Counted from the first letter of the stretch, positions 40,145 to 50,389 are shown. The stretch: 64,000 nucleotides of DNA from Candidatus Flexifilum affinis (GCA_016713325.1 JADJPJ010000107.1:1-64000); one strand, 5' to 3'. Program-made: numbers and translations. The notes: generated by a model from the letters alone, not told the origin.

Positions 40145-41923
40145 CTATGTGCCTTCGTCGATGTCCTTACGCAGCATTTCCAGGGTGGCACGCTGCCGTG
40201 AGATGCGCTCCATCTGGGTCTGGTAGCGTTCGCTGAGGACGCGAAGCCTGCTGAAGATAGGCTCCAGCACCTGGCTGCCGTACTGCGCCAAGCGGCTGCG
40301 CTCCTTGCGCGTCAGATCGTCCAGCGCCTGATGGTAGGTCTTGAGAAGCGCATTGATCTTCTCATTGAGTTCTCGCTTGGAGTCCTCGCTCACCCGCCGC
40401 AGGTACCGAACCGCTAGCACCCCGCCCACAAGGGTGATGGGTGCGCCAACCAGGACGGCCGGCAGGGCAAGCACAGCCGCACCTACGCCGATCAGCGGGC
40501 CCGGCGCGCCAACCCCAAGCACGGTCAGGATCAAGCCGACGAGCGCCGCGCTCGTGCCCAGGGCAAACCCGTTCAGGTTGGTGCGGAAGGTCTCCTGAAT
40601 GTCGGCAATGACTCTGCCAGTGGAGTACGATTTTAGTTCGGCATCTGCGATGCGTATTGCTTCTTGCAGGGCTTCGCGCTGCTCCGCATAGATGCCGGCG
40701 TCCATGCCGGAAACTTCCTGATCCAGCAGGCGTTTGAGCTGGTTGAGCCGGTCGATGACCCCGCGCCAGTACAATCGACTGTTGTCGACCAGCGCATTGA
40801 CATAGGCGTCGGTCGCTTCGCTCACATCGCGCAGTGCCCGTCCGACAACCTCTTCCTGGAACTGAGTCTGAAGGACCTCGCGCGACGCCGGCCGGGCCAT
40901 GCTGCGCACCGAGAGCTTCTTGTTGATGAAGTTCAGACCGCGCAGACGCATCGCCTCGAAGACGGAGTCGATTTGAGCGCGCGCCGACGCCAGTTGGCCG
41001 GACAGGCTGCCCGTCTGCTGATCGAGTTCGCGCTGAATATCTTCCAACTGGTTGCGGTCCAGGCTGACCAGATCGGCATTGCTTTTGGCCGTTTCCAGAT
41101 AACGCCCGACGATCCGCTCTGCGGTGTCGAGCTGGGCCAGCAGCTTCTGCCGGGCGGGTGGCGCCTCGTTGAACAGGCCGCGCAGATGGGCGCGAACCGC
41201 CTCCACGCCGTGAAGATCGGTTTCGCCGGCCTTGACCGCGCGCAAGGCCTCTTTTGAAGAAGCCATAAAGACCAGCGGCTTGATATTGAGAAGTTCTTCC
41301 GCCTGCCGTTCGACGAACCGGCGGACCTGCTGCCGTTCGGTCGGATCGAGCAGGTCGACCTGGTTGACCACCAGGATGATCTTCTTGCCGTAATCGCGGG
41401 CCAGGCTCAGATACAGACGCTCCGTCTCGGCAAAGGCGCGCTTGGCCGAGATGACGAAGATCACCAGATCGCTGCGGTGCAAAAACGACTTCGCTGTCTG
41501 TTCATGTTTCTGGAAGATCGATCCGGTCCCAGGGGTATCGACCAGCGCCACGCCGCGAGCGCCGGTGTTCGGGTGACGCCATTCGAACAGACCATCTGGC
41601 CGGACATTCGGCTTGCGCGCGCCTGCATCCCCATGTTTGATGATGTGGATGGCCTCGGTGGTCGGCGTGATTCCCATGGCCAGGAGTTCGTCTCCCAGAA
41701 GTGCGTTGATGAAGGTCGATTTACCGGCGTTGAACTCGCCGATGACGACGACCAGGAAGAACAGATCGCGCAGATCCTCGGCCATGTCGAGCAGTCGCTT
41801 GCGATCAGCGGCTGAAGCTTCGCCCAGTTCGGCCAGAATGCCGGCAATGTCCACGAAGGCGGTGATTTCGCGCTCTCGCAGCGCTGCGAGCTGGCCCTCA
41901 ACCGGCGTGAGAACAGGTTCCAC
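40145..41923 (-). CDS. Dynamin-like GTPase, second of a tandem pair
   Basis: 592 residues. G1 is GEFNAGKST (62-70), G2 is the Thr in ITPTTEAI, G3 is DTPGTGSIF, and G4 is NQVDLLD. The middle is helical with coiled-coil potential. A hydrophobic hairpin (about 440-510, GLILTVLGVGAPGPLIGVGA) may be the membrane paddle, followed by a return helix. GTG start 4 bases after the stop of the first dynamin. Bacterial dynamin-like proteins remodel membranes as hetero-pairs. Confidence 0.85.
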   Translation of the reverse strand: MEPVLTPVEGQLAALREREITAFVDIAGILAELGEASAADRKRLLDMAEDLRDLFFLVVVIGEFNAGKSTFINALLGDELLAMGITPTTEAIHIIKHGDAGARKPNVRPDGLFEWRHPNTGARGVALVDTPGTGSIFQKHEQTAKSFLHRSDLVIFVISAKRAFAETERLYLSLARDYGKKIILVVNQVDLLDPTERQQVRRFVERQAEELLNIKPLVFMASSKEALRAVKAGETDLHGVEAVRAHLRGLFNEAPPARQKLLAQLDTAERIVGRYLETAKSNADLVSLDRNQLEDIQRELDQQTGSLSGQLASARAQIDSVFEAMRLRGLNFINKKLSVRSMARPASREVLQTQFQEEVVGRALRDVSEATDAYVNALVDNSRLYWRGVIDRLNQLKRLLDQEVSGMDAGIYAEQREALQEAIRIADAELKSYSTGRVIADIQETFRTNLNGFALGTSAALVGLILTVLGVGAPGPLIGVGAAVLALPAVLVGAPITLVGGVLAVRYLRRVSEDSKRELNEKINALLKTYHQALDDLTRKERSRLAQYGSQVLEPIFSRLRVLSERYQTQMERISRQRATLEMLRKDIDEGT

Positions 41924-41927
41924 CAGT

Positions 41928-43781
41928 TTATCCTCTCAGTATCGAAAACGCGGATTTGCCGATCGCGCCGACAGCCGACTCGATGGTGGTCAATTCCTGC
42001 CCCGCGTTTTGCAGCCGCTTCATCTGATCCATCTGGGTCTCAGTCTGTGCCTCGATCATGCGCGTAACCGGCGCCACGGCGTCCCGCCGAAGCTGTATTC
42101 CGTAGGCGATCTGCTTGTTGGCAGCCTGGCGCAAATGTTCGAGGTAACGTGTCTGGACGTTGGCGATCCGCTTGCGGTACTGGTTTTCGATCAGCCGGCC
42201 GCGCAGCGGCAGGAAGCCGACGCCGAGCAGGGCCAGCGCCAGCAGGATAATCACAATCGTCGGGAGCGGCGAGTTTGGATCGCCGAACGGGAAGGCGATG
42301 ATCGAGAAGATCAGGAAGACGATCACCAGGAGTTCTAAGGCAGCAAGGTAAAGCAGGGTGTTGCGCAGGGCGCGTTCTACTTCGTCCGTCTCGATGGTGC
42401 GCGCTTCTTCTTCCAGCGTTTCCAGATCCTTGCGGACAGTGGTCAGTGCCGCGCGCTCATACTTGACCGGCGCCTGCACCGTGCCGATCACCTTCTGCCT
42501 GATGACCGGGGGCAGCGCTTCGACCTCACGCCGCGCATACTTGACCAGATCGTCGATGTCCTGCACGTCTCGGCCTTCCAGCCGGGGCGGAAGCTTGTCG
42601 ACGATGGTCGGAATCTCGCGCACCGCCTCAAAGACCTTGTGCTTTTCAAAGGCCGAGCGAACGTAGGACCCCCCGGTGCCGAACCGCGCCAGCCCGCTCA
42701 GGCCGATCAACTCCAGGATGCCGCGGCCCATCGAGGAAAAGATGCGAGTGGGGTGGAACTGCTCGCGCAGGGCGTCGCCGCTGCGATTCGCCACTTCGGC
42801 GAATTTCGCTTCCAGTTCGTCCACTGTCGACTGGACGGCACGTTCCTGCTCACGCTTGCAGACGACGATCTGGCCTTCGATGTTCTGGGCGATGCTCTGA
42901 TAGGGGTCAAGAGCCGCCTGATTATCCTTTATCGCGGTCTGTGCCTGCTGATGCACGTTTTGCACGATCTGGAGCGGCGTTTGCAGCTTCTGCCGCAGTC
43001 GGGTCGTGTCGCTGAGCTGCCCGTCCACGAAGGCCTCGATCCGGTTCAGGCCGCTCTCTTTCCATTTGGCCTCGTCCAGGGTGCCGTCCGGCAGGCGCGC
43101 CGCCATGGCAAGCTTCGAAGACGTGAGCCAGAGTTCCGGTTTGAAGCCCAGCTTAATCTGGCTCTGTTCCAGAATGTACTGCCGCACGGTCTCGATTTCC
43201 GGCTCTGACAGCAGATCCACCTGGTTGAGCACCAGGATAACGTTTTTGCCGTAGTCCTTCAGAAACTGGAGATAGTCCAGGTTGCGCTGAGACATCGCCT
43301 GTGTGGCCAGCATGACCAAGAACACGGTGTCGCTGCGATGGAGAAAACGCCGGGTGATATCTTCGTGTTTCTGGAAGACCGACTCCAGACCTGGCGTGTC
43401 GACAAAGCTGACCTTGTGGAGCAGGGGGGACGGATAGAACACGGTATCGACATCGCCGCTGCGACTGCGCGTGAGGTCCTCACCCCAACGCAGAATGCTA
43501 ATTCGATCGGTGGTGGGTGTCGGCCCGATGGGCAGAAGATCGTGTTCGCCAAGCAGGGCCTTGATCAGACTGGACTTACCCGCGTTGAACGGGCCGACGA
43601 AGACGATCATGTACGGGTGGTCGGCGTGGAAGAGCGCGTCGCGCAGATGTGCCGCGCTGTCTTCTTGCAGGCCGTCAATCCGTGGCACCACCTCCAGCAG
43701 GTTGGTGATCAGTTCGTATTCGCGACGGCGGACGGCTTCATACTCTGCTGCGAGCTTTGATTCTAAGGTTGGGTTCGCCAA
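41928..43781 (-). CDS. Dynamin-like GTPase, first of a tandem pair
   Basis: 617 residues from a TTG start (a TAG lies six codons upstream). G1 is VGPFNAGKSS (62-71), G2 in GPTPTTDRI, G3 DTPGLESVF, G4 NQVDLLSEP. Long helical middle, then two hydrophobic helices (YLAALELLVIVFLIFSIIAF and IVIILLALALLGVGFLPL) that would anchor it in the membrane, and a C-terminal coiled coil. Same architecture as the second protein but clearly diverged, as in known dynamin pairs. Divergent from the small membrane protein gene. Confidence 0.85.
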   Translation of the reverse strand: MANPTLESKLAAEYEAVRRREYELITNLLEVVPRIDGLQEDSAAHLRDALFHADHPYMIVFVGPFNAGKSSLIKALLGEHDLLPIGPTPTTDRISILRWGEDLTRSRSGDVDTVFYPSPLLHKVSFVDTPGLESVFQKHEDITRRFLHRSDTVFLVMLATQAMSQRNLDYLQFLKDYGKNVILVLNQVDLLSEPEIETVRQYILEQSQIKLGFKPELWLTSSKLAMAARLPDGTLDEAKWKESGLNRIEAFVDGQLSDTTRLRQKLQTPLQIVQNVHQQAQTAIKDNQAALDPYQSIAQNIEGQIVVCKREQERAVQSTVDELEAKFAEVANRSGDALREQFHPTRIFSSMGRGILELIGLSGLARFGTGGSYVRSAFEKHKVFEAVREIPTIVDKLPPRLEGRDVQDIDDLVKYARREVEALPPVIRQKVIGTVQAPVKYERAALTTVRKDLETLEEEARTIETDEVERALRNTLLYLAALELLVIVFLIFSIIAFPFGDPNSPLPTIVIILLALALLGVGFLPLRGRLIENQYRKRIANVQTRYLEHLRQAANKQIAYGIQLRRDAVAPVTRMIEAQTETQMDQMKRLQNAGQELTTIESAVGAIGKSAFSILRG

Positions 43782-43880
43782 CAGCTTCTCGCTTCGCTAC
43801 TGCGGAATTTGTACCTGTTTGAATTCTACTATATCATTGCCGGGAGGTTAATCGACACATGCGCGACTGGGAGCATCCCG

Positions 43881-44180
43881 ATGAATAGACGGTTTTTCGC
43901 ATTGCGCCTGTTGAGCGCCGCATTCAAGCTCATTGCCATCATCAATCTGATTGCGATGATCGGCGTGGTGATCATTGTTCTCATTGATGCGACCGGCTTC
44001 CCGACCATGGAAAACAAACTCCCTGTTATTGGGGGCGCGGCGCTCCTGGCAATCATCGGAACCATCCTTATCTTCGGATTTGGCCAACTGCTCGACCTGT
44101 GGATGGCCATCGAGATCAATACACGTGCGATGACGAAAATCCTTCAGAGAACAGGGAAGTTGATGGACGAGCGCCTTTAA
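43881..44180 (+). CDS. Small membrane protein, two helices
   Basis: 99 residues, starting MNRRFFALRLLSAAFKL, with two hydrophobic segments (AIINLIAMIGVVIIVLI and VIGGAALLAIIGTILIFGFG) and a soluble tail ITRAMTKILQR-like. ATG follows GGGAG. It lies 21 bases before lysA and is probably co-transcribed. No family recognised. Confidence 0.65.
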   Translation: MNRRFFALRLLSAAFKLIAIINLIAMIGVVIIVLIDATGFPTMENKLPVIGGAALLAIIGTILIFGFGQLLDLWMAIEINTRAMTKILQRTGKLMDERL

Positions 44181-44201
44181 TGCGCGCTCCCGTCGAGCCC
44201 C

Positions 44202-45443
44202 ATGTTCAATTCTTCAATTCGCTATGCCGCAGGTCAGCTTCACTGCGATGAAGTACGTGTTGCCGACATCGCGGCCAACACGGGAACGCCTGTCTACATC
44301 TACAGCCTTCGGCGAGTACTGGAAAACTTCGAGGGCGTCCGTTCGGCATTCGCGCCGCTGGACGCCCACATCCATTACAGCGCCAAAGCCAATGGCAACC
44401 TGAGTATACTGCGGGCGCTGGTCGACGCCGGCGCCGGCATTGATGCGGTCAGCGGTGGCGAAATCTACCGCGCGCTGCGGGCCGGGGCGCCCCCCGAAAA
44501 CATCGTCTTCGCCGGGGTCAGCAAGACCATCGCCGAGCTCTACTTTGCGGTGGATCAGAACATTGGTTGGTTCAACCTCGAAAACGCCCACGAGGCCGAG
44601 CGGCTCAACAGCATCGCACAGACGGCGGGTAAGCTGGTGCGCGTCGCCGTACGCCTCAACCCCGACGTTCAGGCCAGCACGCATCCCCATATCGCCACCG
44701 GGCACGGCGGGGCCAAGTTTGGGCTTTCCGCTGATGCTATTCAGGCCCTGTACGATCGGCGCGCAGACCTTCCGGCGCTGAGTTTTGAGGGGCTTCACAT
44801 CCACATCGGCAGCCAGCTTTCCGACACCGGGGGCACACGGCAGGCTGCGCAGGCGGTCGTTGAACTGGCCCGAAGTATGCCGACCATCAACACCATCAAT
44901 ATTGGCGGCGGCATTCCGGTTCCTTACCAGAGTGGCGCGGAGCTCCCGGAAGCGCGCCGTTTTGCCGAGGCGCTGGCCCCGGTATTGCAGGGCTATCGCG
45001 TGCTGATCGAGCCTGGTCGGTCGATCGTGGCCGATGCCGGCCTGCTGGTCACACGGGTCCAGTACCTGAAGGAGCAGGGCGGCGCCCGGATGGTCATTGT
45101 CGATGCGGGCATGACCGACCTGATTCGTCCTGCGCTCTACGATGCTTATCACGCCATTGTTCCGCTTCACGAGCCGGAGCCGGGACAGGCCGGGCAGACG
45201 GTGAACGTCGTCGGGCCGGTCTGCGAAACCACCGATATGCTGGGGCGCGACATCACCATGGCCGTTGTGTCGCCCAATGACTGCCTTGCGATCCTCACCA
45301 CGGGGGCGTATGGTATGGTCATGTCCAGCAATTACAATGCGCGTCCCCGTCCCCCGGAGGTCGTCGTCGAACCCGACGGCACGACATGGCGAGTCGCTCG
45401 CCGCCGTGAGACCTGGGACGATCTCGTTGCGCACGAACTCTAG
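44202..45443 (+). CDS. lysA: Diaminopimelate decarboxylase-type PLP enzyme
   Basis: 413 residues of the alanine-racemase-fold decarboxylases. The PLP Lys62 is in HYSAKANGN. HIHIGSQ, INIGGGIPVPY, VLIEPGRSIVADAGLLVTRV and GPVCETTDMLGRD give the phosphate-binding and dimer-site residues expected of LysA. It makes L-lysine from meso-diaminopimelate. It lies 9 bases before ddl, so the pair links lysine/diaminopimelate and D-Ala-D-Ala supply for cell-wall precursors. A different decarboxylase of the same fold cannot be excluded. Confidence 0.88.
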   Translation: MFNSSIRYAAGQLHCDEVRVADIAANTGTPVYIYSLRRVLENFEGVRSAFAPLDAHIHYSAKANGNLSILRALVDAGAGIDAVSGGEIYRALRAGAPPENIVFAGVSKTIAELYFAVDQNIGWFNLENAHEAERLNSIAQTAGKLVRVAVRLNPDVQASTHPHIATGHGGAKFGLSADAIQALYDRRADLPALSFEGLHIHIGSQLSDTGGTRQAAQAVVELARSMPTINTINIGGGIPVPYQSGAELPEARRFAEALAPVLQGYRVLIEPGRSIVADAGLLVTRVQYLKEQGGARMVIVDAGMTDLIRPALYDAYHAIVPLHEPEPGQAGQTVNVVGPVCETTDMLGRDITMAVVSPNDCLAILTTGAYGMVMSSNYNARPRPPEVVVEPDGTTWRVARRRETWDDLVAHEL

Positions 45444-45452
45444 GAATTCCGC

Positions 45453-46640
45453 ATGATTCAACAACGCAGATCATCCGTTGCGGTCGTCTTCGGCGGTCGC
45501 AGCGTGGAACATGATGTCAGTATCGTCACCGCCCACCAGATCATGCGCGCCTTCGACAAAGACCGCTGGGAGGTGACCCCGGTCTACATCGACCGTGAAG
45601 GGCGCTGGTTCACCGGGGAGCCACTGCGCGACCTGGCCTCCTTCAAGAACGAGGTGCCGAGCCTTGCCGGCATCACGCCGGTGGTCCTTTCGCCCGCGGT
45701 GCAGCATCACGGGCTGATCGTCAACCCCACGCCGTCGGGGTGGTTTACCAAGAGCTATGTCAAGCGCCTAGATGTTGTTTTCCCGGCGATTCACGGCACG
45801 CATGGCGAAGACGGGACCCTCCAGGGCCTGCTCGAACTGGCCGACATTCCTTACGTTGGCTGTGGCGTGCAGGCGTCGGCCATTGCCAACGACAAAATCA
45901 TGACCAAAGTCGTCCTGCGTGGGCACGACATCCCGGTGGTGGACTCGGTCAGCTTCACTCGCACCGAATGGCTGGCCGATCCTGAGGCGATTCTGGCGAA
46001 GGTCAAGTCGAGCCTGGGCTTTCCTCTGTTCGTCAAGCCGGCGACTCTCGGGTCGAGCATCGGCATCGGACGGGCGGCCGACGACACCATGCTGCGCGCC
46101 TACATCGATCTGGCGGCAGGCTTCGATGAACGACTGCTGGTGGAGAGTTCAGTCGAAAATGCCGTCGAGATCAACTGCTCGGTTATCGGCAGCGCCGCAG
46201 TCATGCGTGCGTCGGTGCTGGAACAGCCGGTGTCCTGGCAGGAATTCCTGACCTACGAAGAGAAGTACCTGCGCGGTGGCGAAGGCATGAAGAGCGCCGA
46301 GCGTATCATCCCCGCACCGCTCACGCCTGAACTGACGAAGCAGATCCAGGACACAGCCATGCGTGCTTTCCGTGCGATTGGCGGACGTGGCATATCCCGC
46401 ATCGACTTCCTTGTCAGGCCGGAGTCCGGGCAAATCTTCCTGAACGAGATCAACACCATGCCGGGGTCGCTCTCCTTCTACCTCTGGCATGAGACCGGCA
46501 TGTCGCAGAGCGCGCTGGTGGAGTATCTCGTACAGAATGCCCGAGACGCGTACGCTGAGAAGCGTCGGAATACGTATAATTACCAGACGAGCCTTGTCGC
46601 CCTCACCGCCGAACGCGGCCTCAAAGGGATGAAGAAGTAG
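45453..46640 (+). CDS. ddl: D-alanine--D-alanine ligase
   Basis: ATP-grasp enzyme of 395 residues. VVFGGRSVEHDVSIVTAHQI is the N-terminal Ddl motif with the substrate Glu. FPAIHGTHGEDGTLQGLLEL, YVGCGVQASAIANDKIMTKV, PLFVKPATLGSSIGIGRA, and INTMPGSLSFYLW with magnesium-binding Glu/Asn follow in order. It is a little longer than typical because of an insertion (KYLRGGEGMKSAERI region). Presence with lysA supports peptidoglycan synthesis in this organism. Confidence 0.93.
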   Translation: MIQQRRSSVAVVFGGRSVEHDVSIVTAHQIMRAFDKDRWEVTPVYIDREGRWFTGEPLRDLASFKNEVPSLAGITPVVLSPAVQHHGLIVNPTPSGWFTKSYVKRLDVVFPAIHGTHGEDGTLQGLLELADIPYVGCGVQASAIANDKIMTKVVLRGHDIPVVDSVSFTRTEWLADPEAILAKVKSSLGFPLFVKPATLGSSIGIGRAADDTMLRAYIDLAAGFDERLLVESSVENAVEINCSVIGSAAVMRASVLEQPVSWQEFLTYEEKYLRGGEGMKSAERIIPAPLTPELTKQIQDTAMRAFRAIGGRGISRIDFLVRPESGQIFLNEINTMPGSLSFYLWHETGMSQSALVEYLVQNARDAYAEKRRNTYNYQTSLVALTAERGLKGMKK

Positions 46641-46771
46641 CGGGCTTGTGGAAACGACCGCCCTGTGGCGATCGGCATCGGCCGATCCTGCTTTGCTGCG
46701 CCATTTGTGGCCGAGGCTGAAAACGACACAGGGCGCATGACCGAATATCACGAGCTTGAGGAAGGGCGGAC

Positions 46772-48343
46772 GTGCCGTATCAAACCAGCGGCGTGCGCCG
46801 AAACAATGTACAACTGGGCGTCGGACAGTCGATCTGGACCGGAAGCGCGCCGACAGCCATCCCTGAACGAGTCTTCGATGGTCTGCCCGGCTGTCTGACC
46901 TGGCTGTCGCTGCTGCTTTCGGTGGTCGGTGCGGTCGCGTTTCCGCGCACGCTGCTGTTGTTCGCCGTCGCCCTGGCCCTTTACTCCGCGCTGCGCTTCG
47001 CGCTGGCCGGCATCGCCAATGTCATCGGCCTGCGCAAGATCAAGCAGTGGGAGGCGACCAACTGGCGCGACTTGTATCGCCAGACGGCGCCGCCGGACGC
47101 GTTGGCCTGGGATGACGTGCACCACGTGGTCATCATCCCCAACTATAAAGAACCCGAGAATATTCTGCGCAAGACGCTCGACTGTCTGGCCGCCCAGTAC
47201 GAGGCGCAGCGGCGCATGACCGTCGTGCTGGCCATGGAGGCGTCGGAAGAGACGTCGATCGCCAAGGCGGAAATGCTGATCAAGGAATACGCCGGCGCTT
47301 TCGCCCATATCTACTACACCGTTCATCCCCGCGGTCTGCCCAGCGAAATGCAGTGCAAGTCGGCCAATGAAGCATGGGCCGCGCGCTGGGTTCGCCGTCA
47401 GCTCGTCGACGAACTGGGTTACTGCCTCGATCACATCCTGGTGACGACAATGGATGCCGACACCTTGTGGCATCCTCAGTACTTCTACGCGCTCACCCAT
47501 CTCTACGCCGTCAACCCGGAGAGGTCGCTGCGTTTCTGGCAGGGTCCTATTCGCTACCACGGCAACATCTGGGAGATCAATCCGCTCATGCGGCTGATCA
47601 ATGCCTACTCCAGCGCGTTCGAGCTGGCTTATCTGGCGGCGCCGTGGATGATGCCCATGCCGATGTCGTCCTATTCGCTTAGCCTGCGCCTGCTGGAATC
47701 GAGCGGCTACTGGGACCCGGATGTCATTGCCGACGAATGGCACATGTTCATCAAGTCGTTCTTCCTGCGCGATGGCGCGGTGAAGCTGGAACGCGTGTTT
47801 CTGCCGTTCCTGGCGCAGGCGACGACCGGAAGTAATTTTCTGGAGGCGGTGCGCAACCGCTACCAGCAGACTCTGCGCCATGCCTGGGGGACCAAAGAAG
47901 TTGGCTACACGATGGCCAAGCTGCTTGAACACCCGGAGATCGAGGTGCGCCGAGGCCTGCGCCTGTTTTTCCGTATCTCCCATGACATTTTCCTGGCCGG
48001 GGCAGGGTGGGTGATCATTACGGCGGGGTCGCAGCTCCCACTGCTCTTAAACTCCTCGCTGGTCGAGCAGATCACCGTCGGCGACGACCGCTGGATTTTC
48101 TACCTGCTGCAAATCGGCTTCGCGCTCGTGTCGATCCTGGGTATCGTCTTCTGGGCACAGGACGTTGTGGTACGACCGCCCCGAACCAAACCGCAGACGC
48201 TGACCGAGCGCCTGCTGACGCTGATCAGCTTCCCCCTGCTGCCCGTGATGACGGTCATCTTCGTCTCGCTGCCGACTATTCAGGCGCAGACCCGCCTGCT
48301 GATGGGCGTGCCGCTGCAATTCCGCGTGACGAAAAAAGCCTGA
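46772..48343 (+). CDS. Membrane-bound family 2 glycosyltransferase
   Basis: 523 residues. Two N-terminal helices, then a GT-A domain: VVIIPNYKEPENILRKTLDC, VVLAMEASEE, VTTMDADTLWHPQYF (DxD) and CHNIWEIN-like region, with VIADEWHMFIKSFFLRDG (ED/DEWH catalytic motif in place of QxxRW). Three C-terminal helices end the protein. GTG 46772 follows GAGGAAGG. Processive or single-step transfer cannot be decided; the acceptor is unknown. Confidence 0.8.
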   Translation: MPYQTSGVRRNNVQLGVGQSIWTGSAPTAIPERVFDGLPGCLTWLSLLLSVVGAVAFPRTLLLFAVALALYSALRFALAGIANVIGLRKIKQWEATNWRDLYRQTAPPDALAWDDVHHVVIIPNYKEPENILRKTLDCLAAQYEAQRRMTVVLAMEASEETSIAKAEMLIKEYAGAFAHIYYTVHPRGLPSEMQCKSANEAWAARWVRRQLVDELGYCLDHILVTTMDADTLWHPQYFYALTHLYAVNPERSLRFWQGPIRYHGNIWEINPLMRLINAYSSAFELAYLAAPWMMPMPMSSYSLSLRLLESSGYWDPDVIADEWHMFIKSFFLRDGAVKLERVFLPFLAQATTGSNFLEAVRNRYQQTLRHAWGTKEVGYTMAKLLEHPEIEVRRGLRLFFRISHDIFLAGAGWVIITAGSQLPLLLNSSLVEQITVGDDRWIFYLLQIGFALVSILGIVFWAQDVVVRPPRTKPQTLTERLLTLISFPLLPVMTVIFVSLPTIQAQTRLLMGVPLQFRVTKKA

Positions 48344-48356
48344 GTCCGTCGAAATC

Positions 48357-48389
48357 AGGATGGGCCGTTTCATGGCCAGCCCATCCTGT
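48357..48389. terminator. Hairpin between convergent glycosyltransferase and glmS
   Basis: A 10-bp stem CAGGATGGGC / GCCCATCCTG with a 13-base loop, without a T-run on either side. Position between convergent genes suggests a shared termination or RNA-end signal. Confidence 0.5.
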
Positions 48390-48400
48390 GGTTCAGCGCG

Positions 48401-50248
48401 TCACTCCACGGTCACGCTTTTCGCCAGATTGCGCGGCTGATCCACGTCCGCGCCACGCAGCACCGCCACCGAATAGGCCAGGAGCTGGAGTGGGATCACG
48501 GACAGGATGGGCGTGAGCGTCCAGGGGGCGTCCGGGATGTACAGCACGTAGTCGGCTTTGCTGGCGATGAATTGATCGCCTTCGGTGGCCAGCGCGACCA
48601 CGATCCCGCCGCGCGCCTTGGCCTGCTCGATCTGGCTGATCATCTTTTCGTAGAGTGCATCCTTGAGGGCGATGGCCAGGACTGGCATCCGTTCGTCGAT
48701 CAGCGCGATAGGCCCGTGCTTCATTTCCCCCGCGGGATACCCCTCAGCATGGATGTAGCTGATTTCCTTCAGTTTCAGCGCCCCTTCCAGGGCGATGGGG
48801 TAGTTGATTCCGCGACCCAGGAACAGGAAGTTGCTGAAGGTATGGACGTGCTGCGCCAGTTCCCGCACCTCTGCTTCATGATCCAGGACCCGGCCGATCA
48901 GGTCCGGCAGCCGGGCGAGGCTGTGGACATGTTCGCGGCGCTGCTGTTCGGTGAGTGTGCCCCTCAACTGGCCCAGGTAAATGGCCAACAGATACTGGTC
49001 GACGATGCTGGCGGTGAACGCCTTGGTTGAGGCGACGCCGATCTCCGGCCCGGCATTCATGGTGATACATCCGTCGGCAATGCGCATGGCCTGGCTGCCG
49101 ATGGCATTGACAATGCTCCAGACGGTCGCGCCCTGTGCGTGTGCTTCCTCGACTGCCGCGAGCGTATCGACGGTCTCGCCGCTCTGGGTGATGGCCAGCA
49201 CTGCGGTCAGGTCGTCCACAATCGGGTTGCGGTAGCGAAACTCGCTGCCGTAGTCGACCTCGACATTCAGCCGCGCGATCTGCTCGATGTAGAACTTGCC
49301 GACCAGCCCGCTGAAGTAGCTGGTGCCGCAGGCGACCGTGACCAGCTTGCGCAGCGCCCGGGCGCGCTCCTCGGTCAGGTTGAGGTCCGGCAGGCGGATC
49401 ATCTCGTGATCGAAATCGACGCGCCCGCTCAGTGTGTCAGTGACGCTGCGCGCCTGCTCGAAGATCTCCTTCTGCATGAAGTGCCGGTATTCACTCTTGG
49501 CGGCGCTGACAGGATCGTAGGGGACATCATGCACGACGGTGTGAACCGGAGCGCCGTCGAGGGTGGTGACCTTGTACCCGTCGGCAGTCACGACGGCCAT
49601 CTGCCGGCTTTCGAGGAAGATCATCTGTCGGGTGTGTTCAAGGATGGCCGGAATGTCCGAGGCGATGTACATCTCGCCCTGACCAATCCCGAGCGTCACG
49701 CCGCCGGCATTGCCGATCCGCACCACCACCAACCGATCCGGTTGGCGGCGGCTCATCACCACGATGGCATGGGCACCGCGCAGATGCTGCACGGCCAGGC
49801 GAGTGGCCTCGGCCACATCGCCGTGGGCGCCATCCTCGGCAAAGCGGGCGACAAGCTGCACGATGACCTCGGTGTCGGTCTCGGAGCTGAACACCACCCC
49901 TTCGGCGCTCAGTTCTTCGCGCAGCTCCAGATAATTCTCGACGATGCCGTTGTGCACGACGACGAATTCGCCATCCATGCTGATGTGAGGGTGGGCGTTG
50001 TGTTCGGCGGGGACGCCGTGAGTTGCCCAGCGGGTGTGCCCGATGCCGATCGTACCGGCGATCGGCGACGAGTCCAGACGGGCGCGCAGATTGCTCAGCT
50101 TGCCGACATCGCGCCGAACCTCGACGCAGCCGTTCTGGACGACCGCGACCCCTGCCGAGTCGTAGCCGCGATATTCGAGGCGGGCCAAACCTTCAACGAT
50201 AATGGGCGTGGCGTTGCCCGCGCCCACGTAACCGACGATTCCGCACAT
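48401..50248 (-). CDS. glmS: Glucosamine-fructose-6-phosphate aminotransferase (isomerizing)
   Basis: Makes glucosamine-6-phosphate from fructose-6-phosphate and glutamine, the first step to UDP-GlcNAc. 615 residues: N-terminal glutaminase domain with the nucleophile Cys2 (MCGIVGYVG), GHTRWATHG and HNGIVENY; two SIS domains (TQSGETVDTLAA, GRGINYPIALEGALKLKEIS); and the C-terminal PRNLAKSVTVE tail. The start is fixed by Cys2. The open frame upstream is noncoding. A glmS ribozyme lies in its 5' leader. Confidence 0.97.
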   Translation of the reverse strand: MCGIVGYVGAGNATPIIVEGLARLEYRGYDSAGVAVVQNGCVEVRRDVGKLSNLRARLDSSPIAGTIGIGHTRWATHGVPAEHNAHPHISMDGEFVVVHNGIVENYLELREELSAEGVVFSSETDTEVIVQLVARFAEDGAHGDVAEATRLAVQHLRGAHAIVVMSRRQPDRLVVVRIGNAGGVTLGIGQGEMYIASDIPAILEHTRQMIFLESRQMAVVTADGYKVTTLDGAPVHTVVHDVPYDPVSAAKSEYRHFMQKEIFEQARSVTDTLSGRVDFDHEMIRLPDLNLTEERARALRKLVTVACGTSYFSGLVGKFYIEQIARLNVEVDYGSEFRYRNPIVDDLTAVLAITQSGETVDTLAAVEEAHAQGATVWSIVNAIGSQAMRIADGCITMNAGPEIGVASTKAFTASIVDQYLLAIYLGQLRGTLTEQQRREHVHSLARLPDLIGRVLDHEAEVRELAQHVHTFSNFLFLGRGINYPIALEGALKLKEISYIHAEGYPAGEMKHGPIALIDERMPVLAIALKDALYEKMISQIEQAKARGGIVVALATEGDQFIASKADYVLYIPDAPWTLTPILSVIPLQLLAYSVAVLRGADVDQPRNLAKSVTVE

Positions 50249-50389
50249 GGTTATGCCTCCGGATGCCTGAGAATGCAGCACGGTCACGACTGTCACCGTC
50301 AATCGGCAACAGCCTCAACAGCCCACACGCGCGCCCGCTGTGCGTTCGGTCACCCGGCGGTTTCCGGGCGCGCTTTCATTTGGTTGTCC

